Assembly (NCBI RefSeq): GCF_036013745.1
Contig: NZ_CP107880.1
Location: 3,782,001 to 3,846,000 of the forward strand
Reading direction: 5' to 3'
Length of the DNA: 64,000 nt
Source of the DNA: Streptomyces sp. NBC_00483
GTDB taxonomy: Bacteria > Actinomycetota > Actinomycetes > Streptomycetales > Streptomycetaceae
Below the pieces are notes generated by a model. It was not told the DNA's origin. It saw nothing but the letters and a program-made list of their open reading frames with translations, and made no database searches. The translations under genes were made by a program, and so were the position numbers. Each line of letters opens with the position of its first letter. The stretch's first letter is position 1. This document shows, piece after piece, positions 16,153-25,012 of this stretch.

Positions 16153-17449
16153 GCCGTCATCTGAGCCGTCCTCCGAGTCCGCTGTGCCGCAGCAGGTCCT
16201 CGTCTACGTCAATCTGCGCCGCACCCCGCTGGAGCAGCGCTCCGCCCTGTACGCCGCCCATCGCCTCGGCTACGGCGTCGCGCTGATCGCCGACGCGCCG
16301 CCGGCCGGGCTGCCGACGGAGATCGTCCGTACGGTCCACCAGGTCGACACCTACGACGACGCCGCGGTGGACGCCGCGGTGTCGGCCATCACGGCCGAGT
16401 TCGACGTCGTCGGCGTCGTCACCTGGTCCGACGCGGCCGTGGAGACGGTCAGCCGGATCGCGCAAGGGCTCGGCCTTCCGGCGGCCTCGACGGAGGCGGC
16501 CCGGATCTCCCGCGACAAGTTCCTGATGCGGCAGGCCCTGACCTCCGTACGCCCGGACCTGTCGCCGCGCTTCGCCCGCGTCACCACCTGGGAGGAGACC
16601 GCGAAGGCGGCCGCGGAACTCGGCTTCCCGCTGGTGCTGAAGCCGGCCACGGGCAACGGCAGCAAGGGCATCTACCAGGTGCACGGCGAGGACGAACTCC
16701 GTCCTGCCTTCGAGCAGTTGACGTCCTATGTCCGCCCGGAGATGGACCGCGTCTTCACGGGGCACGCGGGCGAGATCGTCATCGAGCAGTTCCTGGCCGG
16801 CACCGAGCACAGCATCGAGGGCTGGGTCCAGGGCGGGCAGGTGCACATCGCCGGCATCACCGACAAGACGACGACGGAGCCCTACCGTCTGGAGGCCGGA
16901 CACGCCTTCCCGACCTCGCTGCCCGAGGCCTCCGTGGCCGCCGTGCACGAGCTGACGCACGCGGTCGCCGAGGGGTTCGGCATGGACGACTGCGCCTTCC
17001 ATCTGGAGGCGATGGTCGGGCCCGACGGCAAGGCGCGGATGGTGGAGTGCGCGGCCCGGGTGGGCGGCGACTTCATCACCTCGCACCTGGTGGGTCTCGC
17101 GACAGGCGTCCCGTTCTGCGAGAACACCGTGCGCGTCGCGACGGGCCAGGCCCCACGGGCCGCTGAGGGCACTCCTCTCCACTCGGGACTCCGCAAGCTG
17201 CTCGCTCCCGCCGACGGCGTCCTCGCGAGCGTCGAAGGCGTCGACGACGCGTTGCGGGTGCCCGGCGTCGAGCACATCGTCGTCGAGCGGAAGCTGGGCG
17301 CGACGGTCCAACTGCCGCCCGCCGACTACATGTCGAGCACCATCGGCGTCATCATCGCCACCGGCGGTAGCGCCGCGGCCGTGCAGGCCGCCCTGGACGC
17401 CGCCGAGGCCGCGATCACGATCGGGATCTCGGATGCCGACGCCGCCTGA
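16142..17449 (+). CDS. ATP-grasp ligase 1
   Basis: 435 aa. After a Ser/Glu-rich tip comes the pre-ATP-grasp domain (QQVLVYVNLRRTPLEQ...), then the ATP-grasp fold: GFPLVLKPATGNGSKG (ATP-binding lysine and glycine loop), EIVIEQFLAGTEHSIEGW, and the Mg-binding end HLEAMVGPDG...VECAARVGGDF. The organisation matches L-amino-acid ligases of the BacD type and carbamoyl-phosphate-synthase-like ligases, which activate a carboxylate as an acyl phosphate and join it to an amine. Substrates are unknown. The ATG at 16142 overlaps the upstream gene by 11 nt. The three ligases of this operon differ clearly, so they probably act at different bonds. Confidence 0.88.
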   Translation: MSSEPSSEPSSESAVPQQVLVYVNLRRTPLEQRSALYAAHRLGYGVALIADAPPAGLPTEIVRTVHQVDTYDDAAVDAAVSAITAEFDVVGVVTWSDAAVETVSRIAQGLGLPAASTEAARISRDKFLMRQALTSVRPDLSPRFARVTTWEETAKAAAELGFPLVLKPATGNGSKGIYQVHGEDELRPAFEQLTSYVRPEMDRVFTGHAGEIVIEQFLAGTEHSIEGWVQGGQVHIAGITDKTTTEPYRLEAGHAFPTSLPEASVAAVHELTHAVAEGFGMDDCAFHLEAMVGPDGKARMVECAARVGGDFITSHLVGLATGVPFCENTVRVATGQAPRAAEGTPLHSGLRKLLAPADGVLASVEGVDDALRVPGVEHIVVERKLGATVQLPPADYMSSTIGVIIATGGSAAAVQAALDAAEAAITIGISDADAA

Positions 17450-18713
17450 GGGCGCCCGACCGGCGGCGGCCGGGCGGGTCCCGGACGCCGCCCCGACGGT
17501 CCTGGTCGTCGGCTCCACCACCCCCTCCCCGCACGGCCAGGACCAGCTGACCCGCCTTGCGGCCCAGGCCCGGTCCCGCGGGCTCCGGCTGATCGGCGCG
17601 GACACGGCGCGGGCGCTGGGGTCCGGGGTGTGGCGGATGCCCGCCGACACGCACCTGCCGCTGGAGTACGCGGACCCGGGGGCCTGCCGGGAGTTCGCCG
17701 CGGCGCATCCCGGCATCGACGCCGTGGTCACCGTCAAGGAGGGCTGCGTACTCGCCGTCGCCCACCTCACGCGGGCGCTGGGCGTGGCGGGCAACGACCC
17801 GGAGGCGGTGCGGACGGTCCGTACGAAGGACCTGTGCAGGGCGGTGCTGCGGGAGGCCGGTTTCGCGCAGCCCGGGTTCGCCGTCGCGGCTGGCCAGACG
17901 GAGGCCGCGGACTTCCTCGCCGCCACCGAAGGCCCGTGGATCGTCAAGCCGCGGGACGGCATGGGCAGCGCGGGCGTCTCGCTCGTACGGGACCGCTCCA
18001 GGCTCGGCCGGGCCATCGCGGGCCTCGAACCGCCGTTCCTGGTCGAGGAGTTCGTGCAGGGCGCGGAGTTCTCCGCCGAGGGCGTCATGGTCGGCGGCAA
18101 GCCGTGGGTCCTCGCCCTGACCGCCAAGCGCACCGGCGCCGGCTTCGTCGAGACCGGCCACCGCACCCCCGCCCCGCTGGACGCGGCCACGGCCGCCGCC
18201 GCACGGGACGCGGTGGCCTCGGCGGTGACCGCGGCCGGGCTCACCCACGGGGTGCTGCACGCGGAGTTCTGGGTCACGCCCGCCGGTGCGATCGTGCTGG
18301 GCGAGATCCACGCCCGGCCGGGCGGCGACTTCATCCACGCCCTCGTGGAGGAGACCCGGCCCGGCTTCGAGCTCTACGGCACCCTCCTGGACGACCTGCT
18401 GGGCCGCCCGGTCGCCGAACCGCCCGTCGCCCAAGGCGCCGCGGGCTCCGACTTCCTGGTGCTCGGCCCCGGCCGGATCGCGTCGGTGACCGGCTGGGAT
18501 GCGGTCGCCGCGGACCCGGCGCTCGTCGCCGCCCACCTCTTCATCGGCGCGGGCGATGTCCTGACCGAGGTCGCCGACTCCGCGGGACGGCACGGCGTGC
18601 TCGTCGCCACGGGTCCCGACCTCGCGGCGGTCGACGCGACACTCGCCGCGGCGAGGGCCCGGATCGACGTACGCCTCGACGGGTGCGCGCCCCTGCCGGG
18701 AGGCACCCCGTGA
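17433..18713 (+). CDS. ATP-grasp ligase 2
   Basis: 426 aa. The N-terminal domain begins around TVLVVGSTTPSPHGQ. The ATP-grasp core shows GPWIVKPRDGMGSAGVSLV, FLVEEFVQGAEFSAEG and, at the metal site, HAEFWVTPAG...GEIHARPGGDF. It is in the same fold class as ligase 1 but distinct in sequence. It probably forms an amide bond in a peptide-like product at the cost of ATP. The start overlaps ligase 1 by 17 nt, and its TGA overlaps the GTG of the exporter gene. No ribosome binding site stands out, so translation is likely coupled. Confidence 0.88.
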   Translation: MPTPPEGARPAAAGRVPDAAPTVLVVGSTTPSPHGQDQLTRLAAQARSRGLRLIGADTARALGSGVWRMPADTHLPLEYADPGACREFAAAHPGIDAVVTVKEGCVLAVAHLTRALGVAGNDPEAVRTVRTKDLCRAVLREAGFAQPGFAVAAGQTEAADFLAATEGPWIVKPRDGMGSAGVSLVRDRSRLGRAIAGLEPPFLVEEFVQGAEFSAEGVMVGGKPWVLALTAKRTGAGFVETGHRTPAPLDAATAAAARDAVASAVTAAGLTHGVLHAEFWVTPAGAIVLGEIHARPGGDFIHALVEETRPGFELYGTLLDDLLGRPVAEPPVAQGAAGSDFLVLGPGRIASVTGWDAVAADPALVAAHLFIGAGDVLTEVADSAGRHGVLVATGPDLAAVDATLAAARARIDVRLDGCAPLPGGTP

Positions 18714-19945
18714 CCGTCGCCGCGCCGAAGCCGTCCGTCGCCCGCGGGCCGGTTCGGCGGGTTCTCGCCACCATCACCCTCGACTATCTCCTCTCCCACC
18801 TCGGCTACTTCACCCTGCTCCCGGTCCTCCCCCTCCTCGTCCCGCGCCTCGACCCGGGCGCCGGGGCGTGGTGGGTCGGTACCGCGCTGCTGTCGCTGAC
18901 CGTCGCCGTCCGGGCCGGTTCGCTGACCTGTGGCGGGCTGTTGCAGCGGACGCCGGTGCGGGCGGCCATGGTCGGCGGGCTGCTGCTCGCGGCCGCCGCC
19001 TTCGCCGTGCTGCCGTTGGCGCCGGGGATGTGGGCGGTGGTGCTGTGTCTGGTGGTCGCCGGGTTCGGGATCAGCGTCAACGCGCTCACCGCACGGGCCT
19101 ACGTGGCCGTGACGCTGGACGCCGCCGCCGACCGCTCCACCGTCTTCTCGGCGATCCAGGTCGCCGTGAACATCTCCGCCGCGCTCGGCCCCGTCATCGC
19201 CAACCTGCTGTTCGGCGGCGCCCGTTACGGCCTGCTGCTCGTCCTGGTCGGCGCCCTGTACGCGGCCGCGGCGGCGACCGTCGCGGTCACCGTTCCGCGC
19301 GGCCTCAGGCTGTCCGACGGCGACACCCGGCCCCCGCTGAAGCTGGGGCTGCTGAAGGTCGTCGTCACCGATCCAGCGGTGCGCCGCGTGTCCCTGCTGG
19401 CCGCCGCCGGAAGCCTGCTGTACGCGCAGTTCTTCTCGGCCCTGGCCCTCGGCATCGCCGAACTCAGCGACAACACGGCGGTACGCGCCGGGTACTTCAC
19501 GCTCAACGCCGTCCTGGTCGTCGCCCTTCAGATCCCGGTCACGGTGTGGATGAACCGCGACCTTGCGCGCGGGGTGTCGCCGATGCGTCATCTGCGGCTG
19601 GGCACCGCGGTGTTCGCCCTGTCCTTCGTCCTGCTCGGCGTGGACAGCGACGGCCTGGTCACCGCGTTCGGGGCACTGGTGGTGTTCACGCTCGCCGAGA
19701 CGGTGTTCTCGCCGACCGTCTCCACCGCCTTCGCCGGGCTCGACGGCGACCGGCCGGTCGTCGAGGTGTTCAACCTGCGCCAGGTCGCCACCGCCACCGG
19801 CGAGTCCGCAGGCTCGTTCGCGGGCGGCTCGCTGTTCCTGCTGGCGGGCGCGCACGGCCTGACCTCCGGTTACTGGTTCACGCTCGCCGCCATCGGCCTG
19901 CTGGCAGCCGCCGCCGTCCGTACCGTCCCGAAGGGAGCCCACTGA
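18710..19945 (+). CDS. MFS transporter, probable product exporter
   Basis: About 411 aa with roughly 12 hydrophobic segments, beginning ITLDYLLSHLGYFTLLPVLP. The region LLQRTPVRAAMVGGLLLAA resembles the loop 2-3 signature of the major facilitator superfamily. It should use the proton gradient to move a small molecule across the membrane. Its place between ATP-grasp genes 2 and 3, with GTGA overlap upstream and a 1-nt gap downstream, makes export of (and self-protection from) the cluster product the natural role. Import of a precursor cannot be excluded. Confidence 0.88.
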   Translation: MTVAAPKPSVARGPVRRVLATITLDYLLSHLGYFTLLPVLPLLVPRLDPGAGAWWVGTALLSLTVAVRAGSLTCGGLLQRTPVRAAMVGGLLLAAAAFAVLPLAPGMWAVVLCLVVAGFGISVNALTARAYVAVTLDAAADRSTVFSAIQVAVNISAALGPVIANLLFGGARYGLLLVLVGALYAAAAATVAVTVPRGLRLSDGDTRPPLKLGLLKVVVTDPAVRRVSLLAAAGSLLYAQFFSALALGIAELSDNTAVRAGYFTLNAVLVVALQIPVTVWMNRDLARGVSPMRHLRLGTAVFALSFVLLGVDSDGLVTAFGALVVFTLAETVFSPTVSTAFAGLDGDRPVVEVFNLRQVATATGESAGSFAGGSLFLLAGAHGLTSGYWFTLAAIGLLAAAAVRTVPKGAH

Positions 19946-19946
19946 C

Positions 19947-21185
19947 ATGCGTCTGATGCTCATCGGCTACAACGACGGCGTCCTGGCCGCCCTCGACGAC
20001 AGCCGCCCCGCCGGCAGTGTCGTCCTCGTCGAGGAGGCCGACCTGTGGGAAGCGAAGGGGCTCGCCGCCCGCGCTGCCGCCCACCCCTGCCTCGGCGAGG
20101 TCCGCTTCGGCCGCTATCAGCAGGACGAGCAATTCCTGGATGTCGTACGGGACTTCGGCCCTGTGGATGCGGTGGTGGCCGGGCTGGAGTACGCCGTCGT
20201 GGCCGCCGCCCGCGCCGCGGAGGAGCTCGGGCTTCCCGGCCCCGGCGCCAAGGCCGCCGCCGTACTGCGCGACAAGCTGCTGCTGCGCGAGACGATGCGG
20301 GCGGCCGGGCTGCCCACCCCGGCGTTCCGCGAGGTCGGCTCCGCCGAGGACATCGCCGCGTTCGCGGCCGGCGGCCCCTGTGTCGTCAAGCCCGCGGGGC
20401 GGCAGGCCAGCCTCGGCGTACTGCTGCTCGACGCAGGGGCCGACCCCGGGGCGGCCTGGCGCCACTGCACCGGCGCCGACGAGGGACGCCAGCTCGCCAA
20501 GCGGCCCATGACCTGGCGCTATCTCGCCGAGGAGCGGCTGTACGGGCCGGAGTTCTCCACCGAGGGCCTGGTCGACGAGGGCCGGGTCGTCTTCTGCAAC
20601 GCCACCCGCAAGTACACCCTCGAAGGACCGAGCCCGGTCGAGACGGGACACACCGTCCACGCCCAGGACCCGTCCTGGACAAGGGAGTTGCAGGCGTTCG
20701 TCGACGCCATCGGATACGGCAGCGGCATCCTGCACGCCGAGTGGGTGCGCACCGCCGACGGGCCCCGCCTGATCGAGTGCGCCGGACGTCCGCCGGGCGA
20801 CCGGATCATGGACCTGATCGACCTGGCGTACGACGTCGATCTCCACGGCCGCTGGATCGCCACGCTCCTCGGCGAGGACACCGGGCCCGCGCCGACTCCC
20901 GTACGGGCGGCGGCGATCCGCTTCCTGACCGCCCCGCGCCCCGGCACGATCACCGGCATCGACGGCGCCGACGCCGTGCGCGCCCGGCCGGGGGTCGTCC
21001 GCGTCGACCTCACCCGCAAGCCGGGCGACACCGTCACCGACGTGCGCTCCTCCTGGGACCGGCTCGGCTCCGTGATCACCACGGGCGTCGACGCCCCGGC
21101 CGCCGAGCGCGCCGCACGGGAGGCGGCGGACCTCATCACCGTATCCCTGAACACCGCTCCGGAGACCAACTCCCATGACAGGTGA
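19947..21185 (+). CDS. ATP-grasp ligase 3
   Basis: 412 aa. The start MRLMLIGYNDGVLAALDDS is a Rossmann-like pre-ATP-grasp domain. The core shows GPCVVKPAGRQASLGVLLL, YLAEERLYGPEFSTEGLV and the metal site HAEWVRTADGPRLIECAGRPPGDR. Compared with ligases 1 and 2 the glycine-rich loop is altered (GRQASLG), which may reflect a different acyl substrate. An ATP-dependent carboxylate-amine ligase is the expected activity. The ATG at 19947 follows the exporter stop by 1 nt, and the end overlaps the FAD-binding gene by 11 nt. Confidence 0.88.
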   Translation: MRLMLIGYNDGVLAALDDSRPAGSVVLVEEADLWEAKGLAARAAAHPCLGEVRFGRYQQDEQFLDVVRDFGPVDAVVAGLEYAVVAAARAAEELGLPGPGAKAAAVLRDKLLLRETMRAAGLPTPAFREVGSAEDIAAFAAGGPCVVKPAGRQASLGVLLLDAGADPGAAWRHCTGADEGRQLAKRPMTWRYLAEERLYGPEFSTEGLVDEGRVVFCNATRKYTLEGPSPVETGHTVHAQDPSWTRELQAFVDAIGYGSGILHAEWVRTADGPRLIECAGRPPGDRIMDLIDLAYDVDLHGRWIATLLGEDTGPAPTPVRAAAIRFLTAPRPGTITGIDGADAVRARPGVVRVDLTRKPGDTVTDVRSSWDRLGSVITTGVDAPAAERAAREAADLITVSLNTAPETNSHDR

Positions 21186-23163
21186 GCGCCTTGAGATCTG
21201 CGTCGTCGGCGCGGGGCCGCGCGGCCTCTCCGTGCTGGAGCGGCTGTGCGCCAACGCGCGCGACCGCCGCCCCGCCGGACCGATCGTGGTCCATGTCGTC
21301 GACCCGGACCGGCCGGGCGCCGGGCGGGTGTGGCGCACGGACCAGTCCCGGCATCTGCTGATGAACACCGTGGCCTCGCGGGTCACCGTGTTCACCGACG
21401 CCGGCACGCCCGTCGAAGGACCCGAGGAGCCGGGGCCGAGCCTGTACGAATGGGCCCGCTTCCGCACGGTCATGGGCCCCTTCGACGACACGCAGGACGA
21501 CATGGAAAGCGGGGCGGAGGGCTGGTCCGACGCGGACTGGGCGAACGCGGACGGGGCTGTCTCAGACGGTGCGGACGGTGTCGCCCTCGCCGAGATGCGT
21601 GATCTCGGCCCCGACAGCTACCCCTCGCGCGCCCTGTACGGCCGCTACCTGGAGTGGGCCTTCGGCCGCGTGGTGCGCCGGGCCCCCGAGCGGCTGACGG
21701 TGCGGGTGCACAGGTCGCGGGCCGTCGCCGTCGACGACGCGGCCGAACCGCCGTACCAGGAAGTCCTGTTGGACGACGGCACGCTGCTCGACCGGCTGGA
21801 CGCGGTGGTGCTCAGCCAGGGCCACGTGCCCGCCCGGCTGTCCCGCGCCGAGGAGGAACTCGCCCTCGGCGCCATCGACCACGGCCTGGTCTACGTACCA
21901 CCCGCCAACCCCGCCGACCTCGCCCTCGACCGGCTCGTCGCCCCCGGCGAACCGGTGCTGCTGCGCGGCCTCGGGCTCAACTTCTTCGACCACATGGCCC
22001 TGTTCACCGAGGGCCGCGGCGGCACCTACGAGCGCACCGCCGACGGTCTGGTCTACCGGCCCTCCGGACGGGAGCCGCTGATCTGCGCGGGCTCGCGGCG
22101 CGGGGTGCCCCACCGGGCGCACGGCAGGAACGAGAAGGGCGCGCACGGCCACCATGTGCCCCGGCTGCTGACGCCGGAGCGCATCGAGCGGCTGCGCGGC
22201 GGCGATCGGCTCGACTTCCGCACCGACCTGTGGCCGCTGATCGCCAAGGAGGTCGAGACCGTCTACTACGAGACGCTGCTGGCGGGCCGGGTGCACCGCG
22301 CCGAGGCCGGGGCCTTCGCGGCCCGTTTCGCCACGGCGCCGCGCGGCGACGAGGACCGGCTGCTGACGGAGGCGGGCGTCCGGGACGCAGAGCGCTGGAA
22401 CTGGGACCTGGTCCACCGCCCTTACAGCGAACGGGACTTCAGCTCCCACGCGGACTTCACGCACTGGCTGGTCGGCCATCTGCGGGCCGACGCGCGCGCC
22501 GCGCGGCTCGGCAATGTCAGCGGCCCGCTGAAGTCGGCCCTCGACGTCCTGCGCGACCTGCGCGACACGATCCGGCTCGCGGTGGACCATGGTGGCCTCG
22601 ACGGCCGCTCGCACCGCGACGACCTCGACCGGTGGTACACGCCGCTCAGCGCGTTCCTGTCCGACGGGCCCTCCGCACACCGGGTCGAGCAGCTGACGGC
22701 GCTGATCGAGGCGGGCGTGCTGCGGGTCGCGGGCCCGGGCACCCGGGTGACGGCGACCCCGGAGGGCTTCGCTCTGGAGTCCGACGTCCCCGGCGTCCGG
22801 CTCACGGGCCGCGTCCTGTTCGAGGCCCGGCTGCCCGCACCCGACCTGCGCCGCACCGCCGATCCGCTGCTGCGGCACCTGCTGTCGGCCGGCCACTGCC
22901 GCCCGTTCCGGGTGCGGTCCGCCGACGGCACCTCGTACGAGACCGGCGGCCTCGACGTCACCGACCGCCCGCACCACGTCGTCGACGCCACCGGCCGCCC
23001 GCACCCCCGCCGCTTCGCCCACGGCGTCCCCACCGAGTCCGTGCACTGGGCCACCGCGACGGGCGTCGGCCCCGGCGTGGACTCGGTGACGCTGCGCGAC
23101 GGCGACGCGCTGGCCAGGGCCGTGCTCGATGCCGCGCCCGGCTTCGCGGGAGCGCCCGCATGA
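21175..23163 (+). CDS. FAD/NAD(P)-binding protein (PF13454 type)
   Basis: 662 aa. The N-terminal dinucleotide fold is ICVVGAGPRGLSVLERL (GxGPxG), followed by DPDRPGAGRVWRTDQS and HLLMNTVASRVTVF, typical of the FAD/NAD(P)-binding family PF13454. The C-terminal third contains HYGVP-like HPRRFAHGVPTESVHWAT and ends near GFAGAPA. Family members are mostly uncharacterised but occur in many Streptomyces gene clusters and in relatives of N-hydroxylating enzymes. In this operon it is a candidate tailoring oxidoreductase, perhaps with the ferredoxin. It overlaps ligase 3 by 11 nt and is followed by the desaturase gene with an ATGA-type overlap. Confidence 0.82.
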   Translation: MTGERLEICVVGAGPRGLSVLERLCANARDRRPAGPIVVHVVDPDRPGAGRVWRTDQSRHLLMNTVASRVTVFTDAGTPVEGPEEPGPSLYEWARFRTVMGPFDDTQDDMESGAEGWSDADWANADGAVSDGADGVALAEMRDLGPDSYPSRALYGRYLEWAFGRVVRRAPERLTVRVHRSRAVAVDDAAEPPYQEVLLDDGTLLDRLDAVVLSQGHVPARLSRAEEELALGAIDHGLVYVPPANPADLALDRLVAPGEPVLLRGLGLNFFDHMALFTEGRGGTYERTADGLVYRPSGREPLICAGSRRGVPHRAHGRNEKGAHGHHVPRLLTPERIERLRGGDRLDFRTDLWPLIAKEVETVYYETLLAGRVHRAEAGAFAARFATAPRGDEDRLLTEAGVRDAERWNWDLVHRPYSERDFSSHADFTHWLVGHLRADARAARLGNVSGPLKSALDVLRDLRDTIRLAVDHGGLDGRSHRDDLDRWYTPLSAFLSDGPSAHRVEQLTALIEAGVLRVAGPGTRVTATPEGFALESDVPGVRLTGRVLFEARLPAPDLRRTADPLLRHLLSAGHCRPFRVRSADGTSYETGGLDVTDRPHHVVDATGRPHPRRFAHGVPTESVHWATATGVGPGVDSVTLRDGDALARAVLDAAPGFAGAPA

Positions 23164-23219
23164 CCTCGACCACCGCGACGGCCGAACCGCTCGACCCGAC
23201 GCCCCAGGAGGAGTCCCCG

Positions 23220-24512
23220 ATGACCGTCGTGTCCGACCTCACCGCCCCTGACCACGCAGCCGGATCCGGCACACCCGCACCGGGAACCGGCACGCCGGCC
23301 CCCGGACCCGCGGCGCCCACCCCTGATCCCGTGGCGCCCGCCCCCGATCCCGTACGCGAGTCCATGGGGCGCGTGCCCCGCGTCCTCCAGTACCCGCTGA
23401 CGCTCCTCACCGGCAGACCCCTGGCAGGACAGGCACCGCTGAGCTGGTGGACGCCCGCCTTCCATCTCTTCGCGGCGCTCGTCTCGATGCTCGCCGGGGT
23501 AGCCGTCTCGGTCACCGGCTGGGCGCTGGCGGGGAGTTGGCTGTTCCTGCTGCTGCCGGGCTGGGCGATGACGCTGCACGGCATGCGCAACCTGCGCATG
23601 ATGGTCTACCACCAGTGTTCGCACCGGAACATGTTCCGCCGCAGAAAGCTGGACACGGCGATCGGCCGAGCGACGTCGAGCCTGCTGATCGTGCAGCACT
23701 TCGCCCGCTACAGCGAGGAACACGTCGGCGACCACCACGCGGCGCACCACATGACGCTGCGCGACCCCACCGTGCAGGCCTTCCTGATCAGCCTCGACCT
23801 GCACCCGGGCATGACCCGTCGGCAGATGTGGCGGCGCACCCTCGGCAAGCTGCTCTCGCCGGTCTTCCACGCCACGTTCGCCGTGGCCAGGGCCCGCTCC
23901 TTCTGGCACGGCTCCTCGCGCGCCGAGCGGCTCACGGCGGCCGTGCTGTACGGCGGTTCGGCCGTCGCCTGTCTGCTCACGGGCACGTGGGCGGCGCTGC
24001 TCGTCGTCTGGTTCGTGCCGCTCGTGCCGCTGTTCCAGCTCAGCAACACCCTGCGCCTGTGCGTCAAGCACACCTTTCCGCACCCGGAGCAGACCGAGCG
24101 GCGCGGCAAGGCGTACTTCGGCTCCCTCACCAACGCCATCTTCATCGGCGAGGCGGCCCCCGCCCCCGGAGCCGCGCCGCTGCGGGCCACCGTCGCCTGG
24201 CTGCGCTGGACCGCCCGCATGCTCTTCGTGCACCTGCCGAGCCGCTACCTGGTCCTGACCGGCGACACCGTCGTCCACGACTTCCACCACCGCCGCCCGG
24301 CGGCCCGCGAGTGGGCCGACTACCTCTTCGCCCGCCAGGCCGACGCCGACCGGGGCAGCGCCGGCTGGCCGCCCTACCACCACGCCTGGGGCCTGGTGCC
24401 GGCGATCAACCTGGTCTTCGACTCGCTGTCCGCGGCCGACCCCGCGGAGTTCGACGTACGACGGATACGGGACGTCAGCAGGCGGGAGCTGTTCGCCGCC
24501 TTCGACGACTGA
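23220..24512 (+). CDS. Membrane fatty-acid desaturase/hydroxylase family protein
   Basis: About 430 aa. A low-complexity Pro/Ala/Thr-rich N-terminus of about 45 residues precedes hydrophobic helices and three histidine boxes: HQCSHRNMF, HVGDHHAAHH and HDFHHRRP. These bind the di-iron centre of membrane desaturases, hydroxylases and ketolases. It should use O2 and electrons, for which the cluster ferredoxin is a good source. I chose ATG 23220 because AGGAGGAG lies about 7 nt upstream; ATG 23160 overlaps the previous stop (ATGA) and would add 20 residues. The substrate is unknown: a lipid, or an amino-acid side chain of the product. Confidence 0.82.
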   Translation: MTVVSDLTAPDHAAGSGTPAPGTGTPAPGPAAPTPDPVAPAPDPVRESMGRVPRVLQYPLTLLTGRPLAGQAPLSWWTPAFHLFAALVSMLAGVAVSVTGWALAGSWLFLLLPGWAMTLHGMRNLRMMVYHQCSHRNMFRRRKLDTAIGRATSSLLIVQHFARYSEEHVGDHHAAHHMTLRDPTVQAFLISLDLHPGMTRRQMWRRTLGKLLSPVFHATFAVARARSFWHGSSRAERLTAAVLYGGSAVACLLTGTWAALLVVWFVPLVPLFQLSNTLRLCVKHTFPHPEQTERRGKAYFGSLTNAIFIGEAAPAPGAAPLRATVAWLRWTARMLFVHLPSRYLVLTGDTVVHDFHHRRPAAREWADYLFARQADADRGSAGWPPYHHAWGLVPAINLVFDSLSAADPAEFDVRRIRDVSRRELFAAFDD

Positions 24513-24556
24513 CCTTCCCCGTCCGAGAGCCGCCCAGATCCGACCGGAGCCGCCCC

Positions 24557-25012
24557 ATGCACAGACGCACCGTGATCCTCGGCGTCGCCGCGAGCGACAG
24601 CCATGCCGTGGCCAACCAGCTCATCGCGCACACCCTGCGCGCCCGTGGATTCCAGGTGATCAACCTGGGCACCTGCACGACCGTCGACGAGTTCGCCGCC
24701 GCCCACCGCGTGCACCCCGACGCCGAGGCCGTCCTGATCGGCAGCCTCAACGGCCATGCGTACGAGGATCTGTTGGACCTCCCCGAGGCGCGCGCCCGGG
24801 GCCTGCTCGACTGTCCGGTCCTGGTGGGCGGCAACCTCTCCGTGGGCAGCCGCAAACAGTCCGCCGACATCGAGCGGCTCTACGCCATCGGGGTCCACCG
24901 CGTACTGAACGACGCGTCCGAACTGCCCGCCGCACTCGACGAATTGGCGGCCCCGACGCCGGCCCCGGCCGCGACTCCGGCTCCCGCCCCGACACCGGCG
25001 GGTGCCTCGTGA
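24557..25012 (+). CDS. Glutamate (methylaspartate) mutase, small cobalamin-binding subunit
   Basis: 151 aa. It starts [24 protein letters not shown], closely like the S subunit of coenzyme-B12 glutamate mutase (SDCHAVGN). Asp14 and His16 of the D-x-H-x-x-G cobalamin motif are present (His16 is the axial ligand), but the Gly is Ala19. IGSLNG and VGGNLSVG match the remaining cofactor contacts. With the next gene it should convert L-glutamate to (2S,3S)-3-methylaspartate. A Pro/Ala/Thr-rich tail ends the protein. A 44-nt gap with GGAGCCG before the ATG separates it from the desaturase gene, and the 3' end overlaps the large subunit. Confidence 0.92.
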   Translation: MHRRTVILGVAASDSHAVANQLIAHTLRARGFQVINLGTCTTVDEFAAAHRVHPDAEAVLIGSLNGHAYEDLLDLPEARARGLLDCPVLVGGNLSVGSRKQSADIERLYAIGVHRVLNDASELPAALDELAAPTPAPAATPAPAPTPAGAS

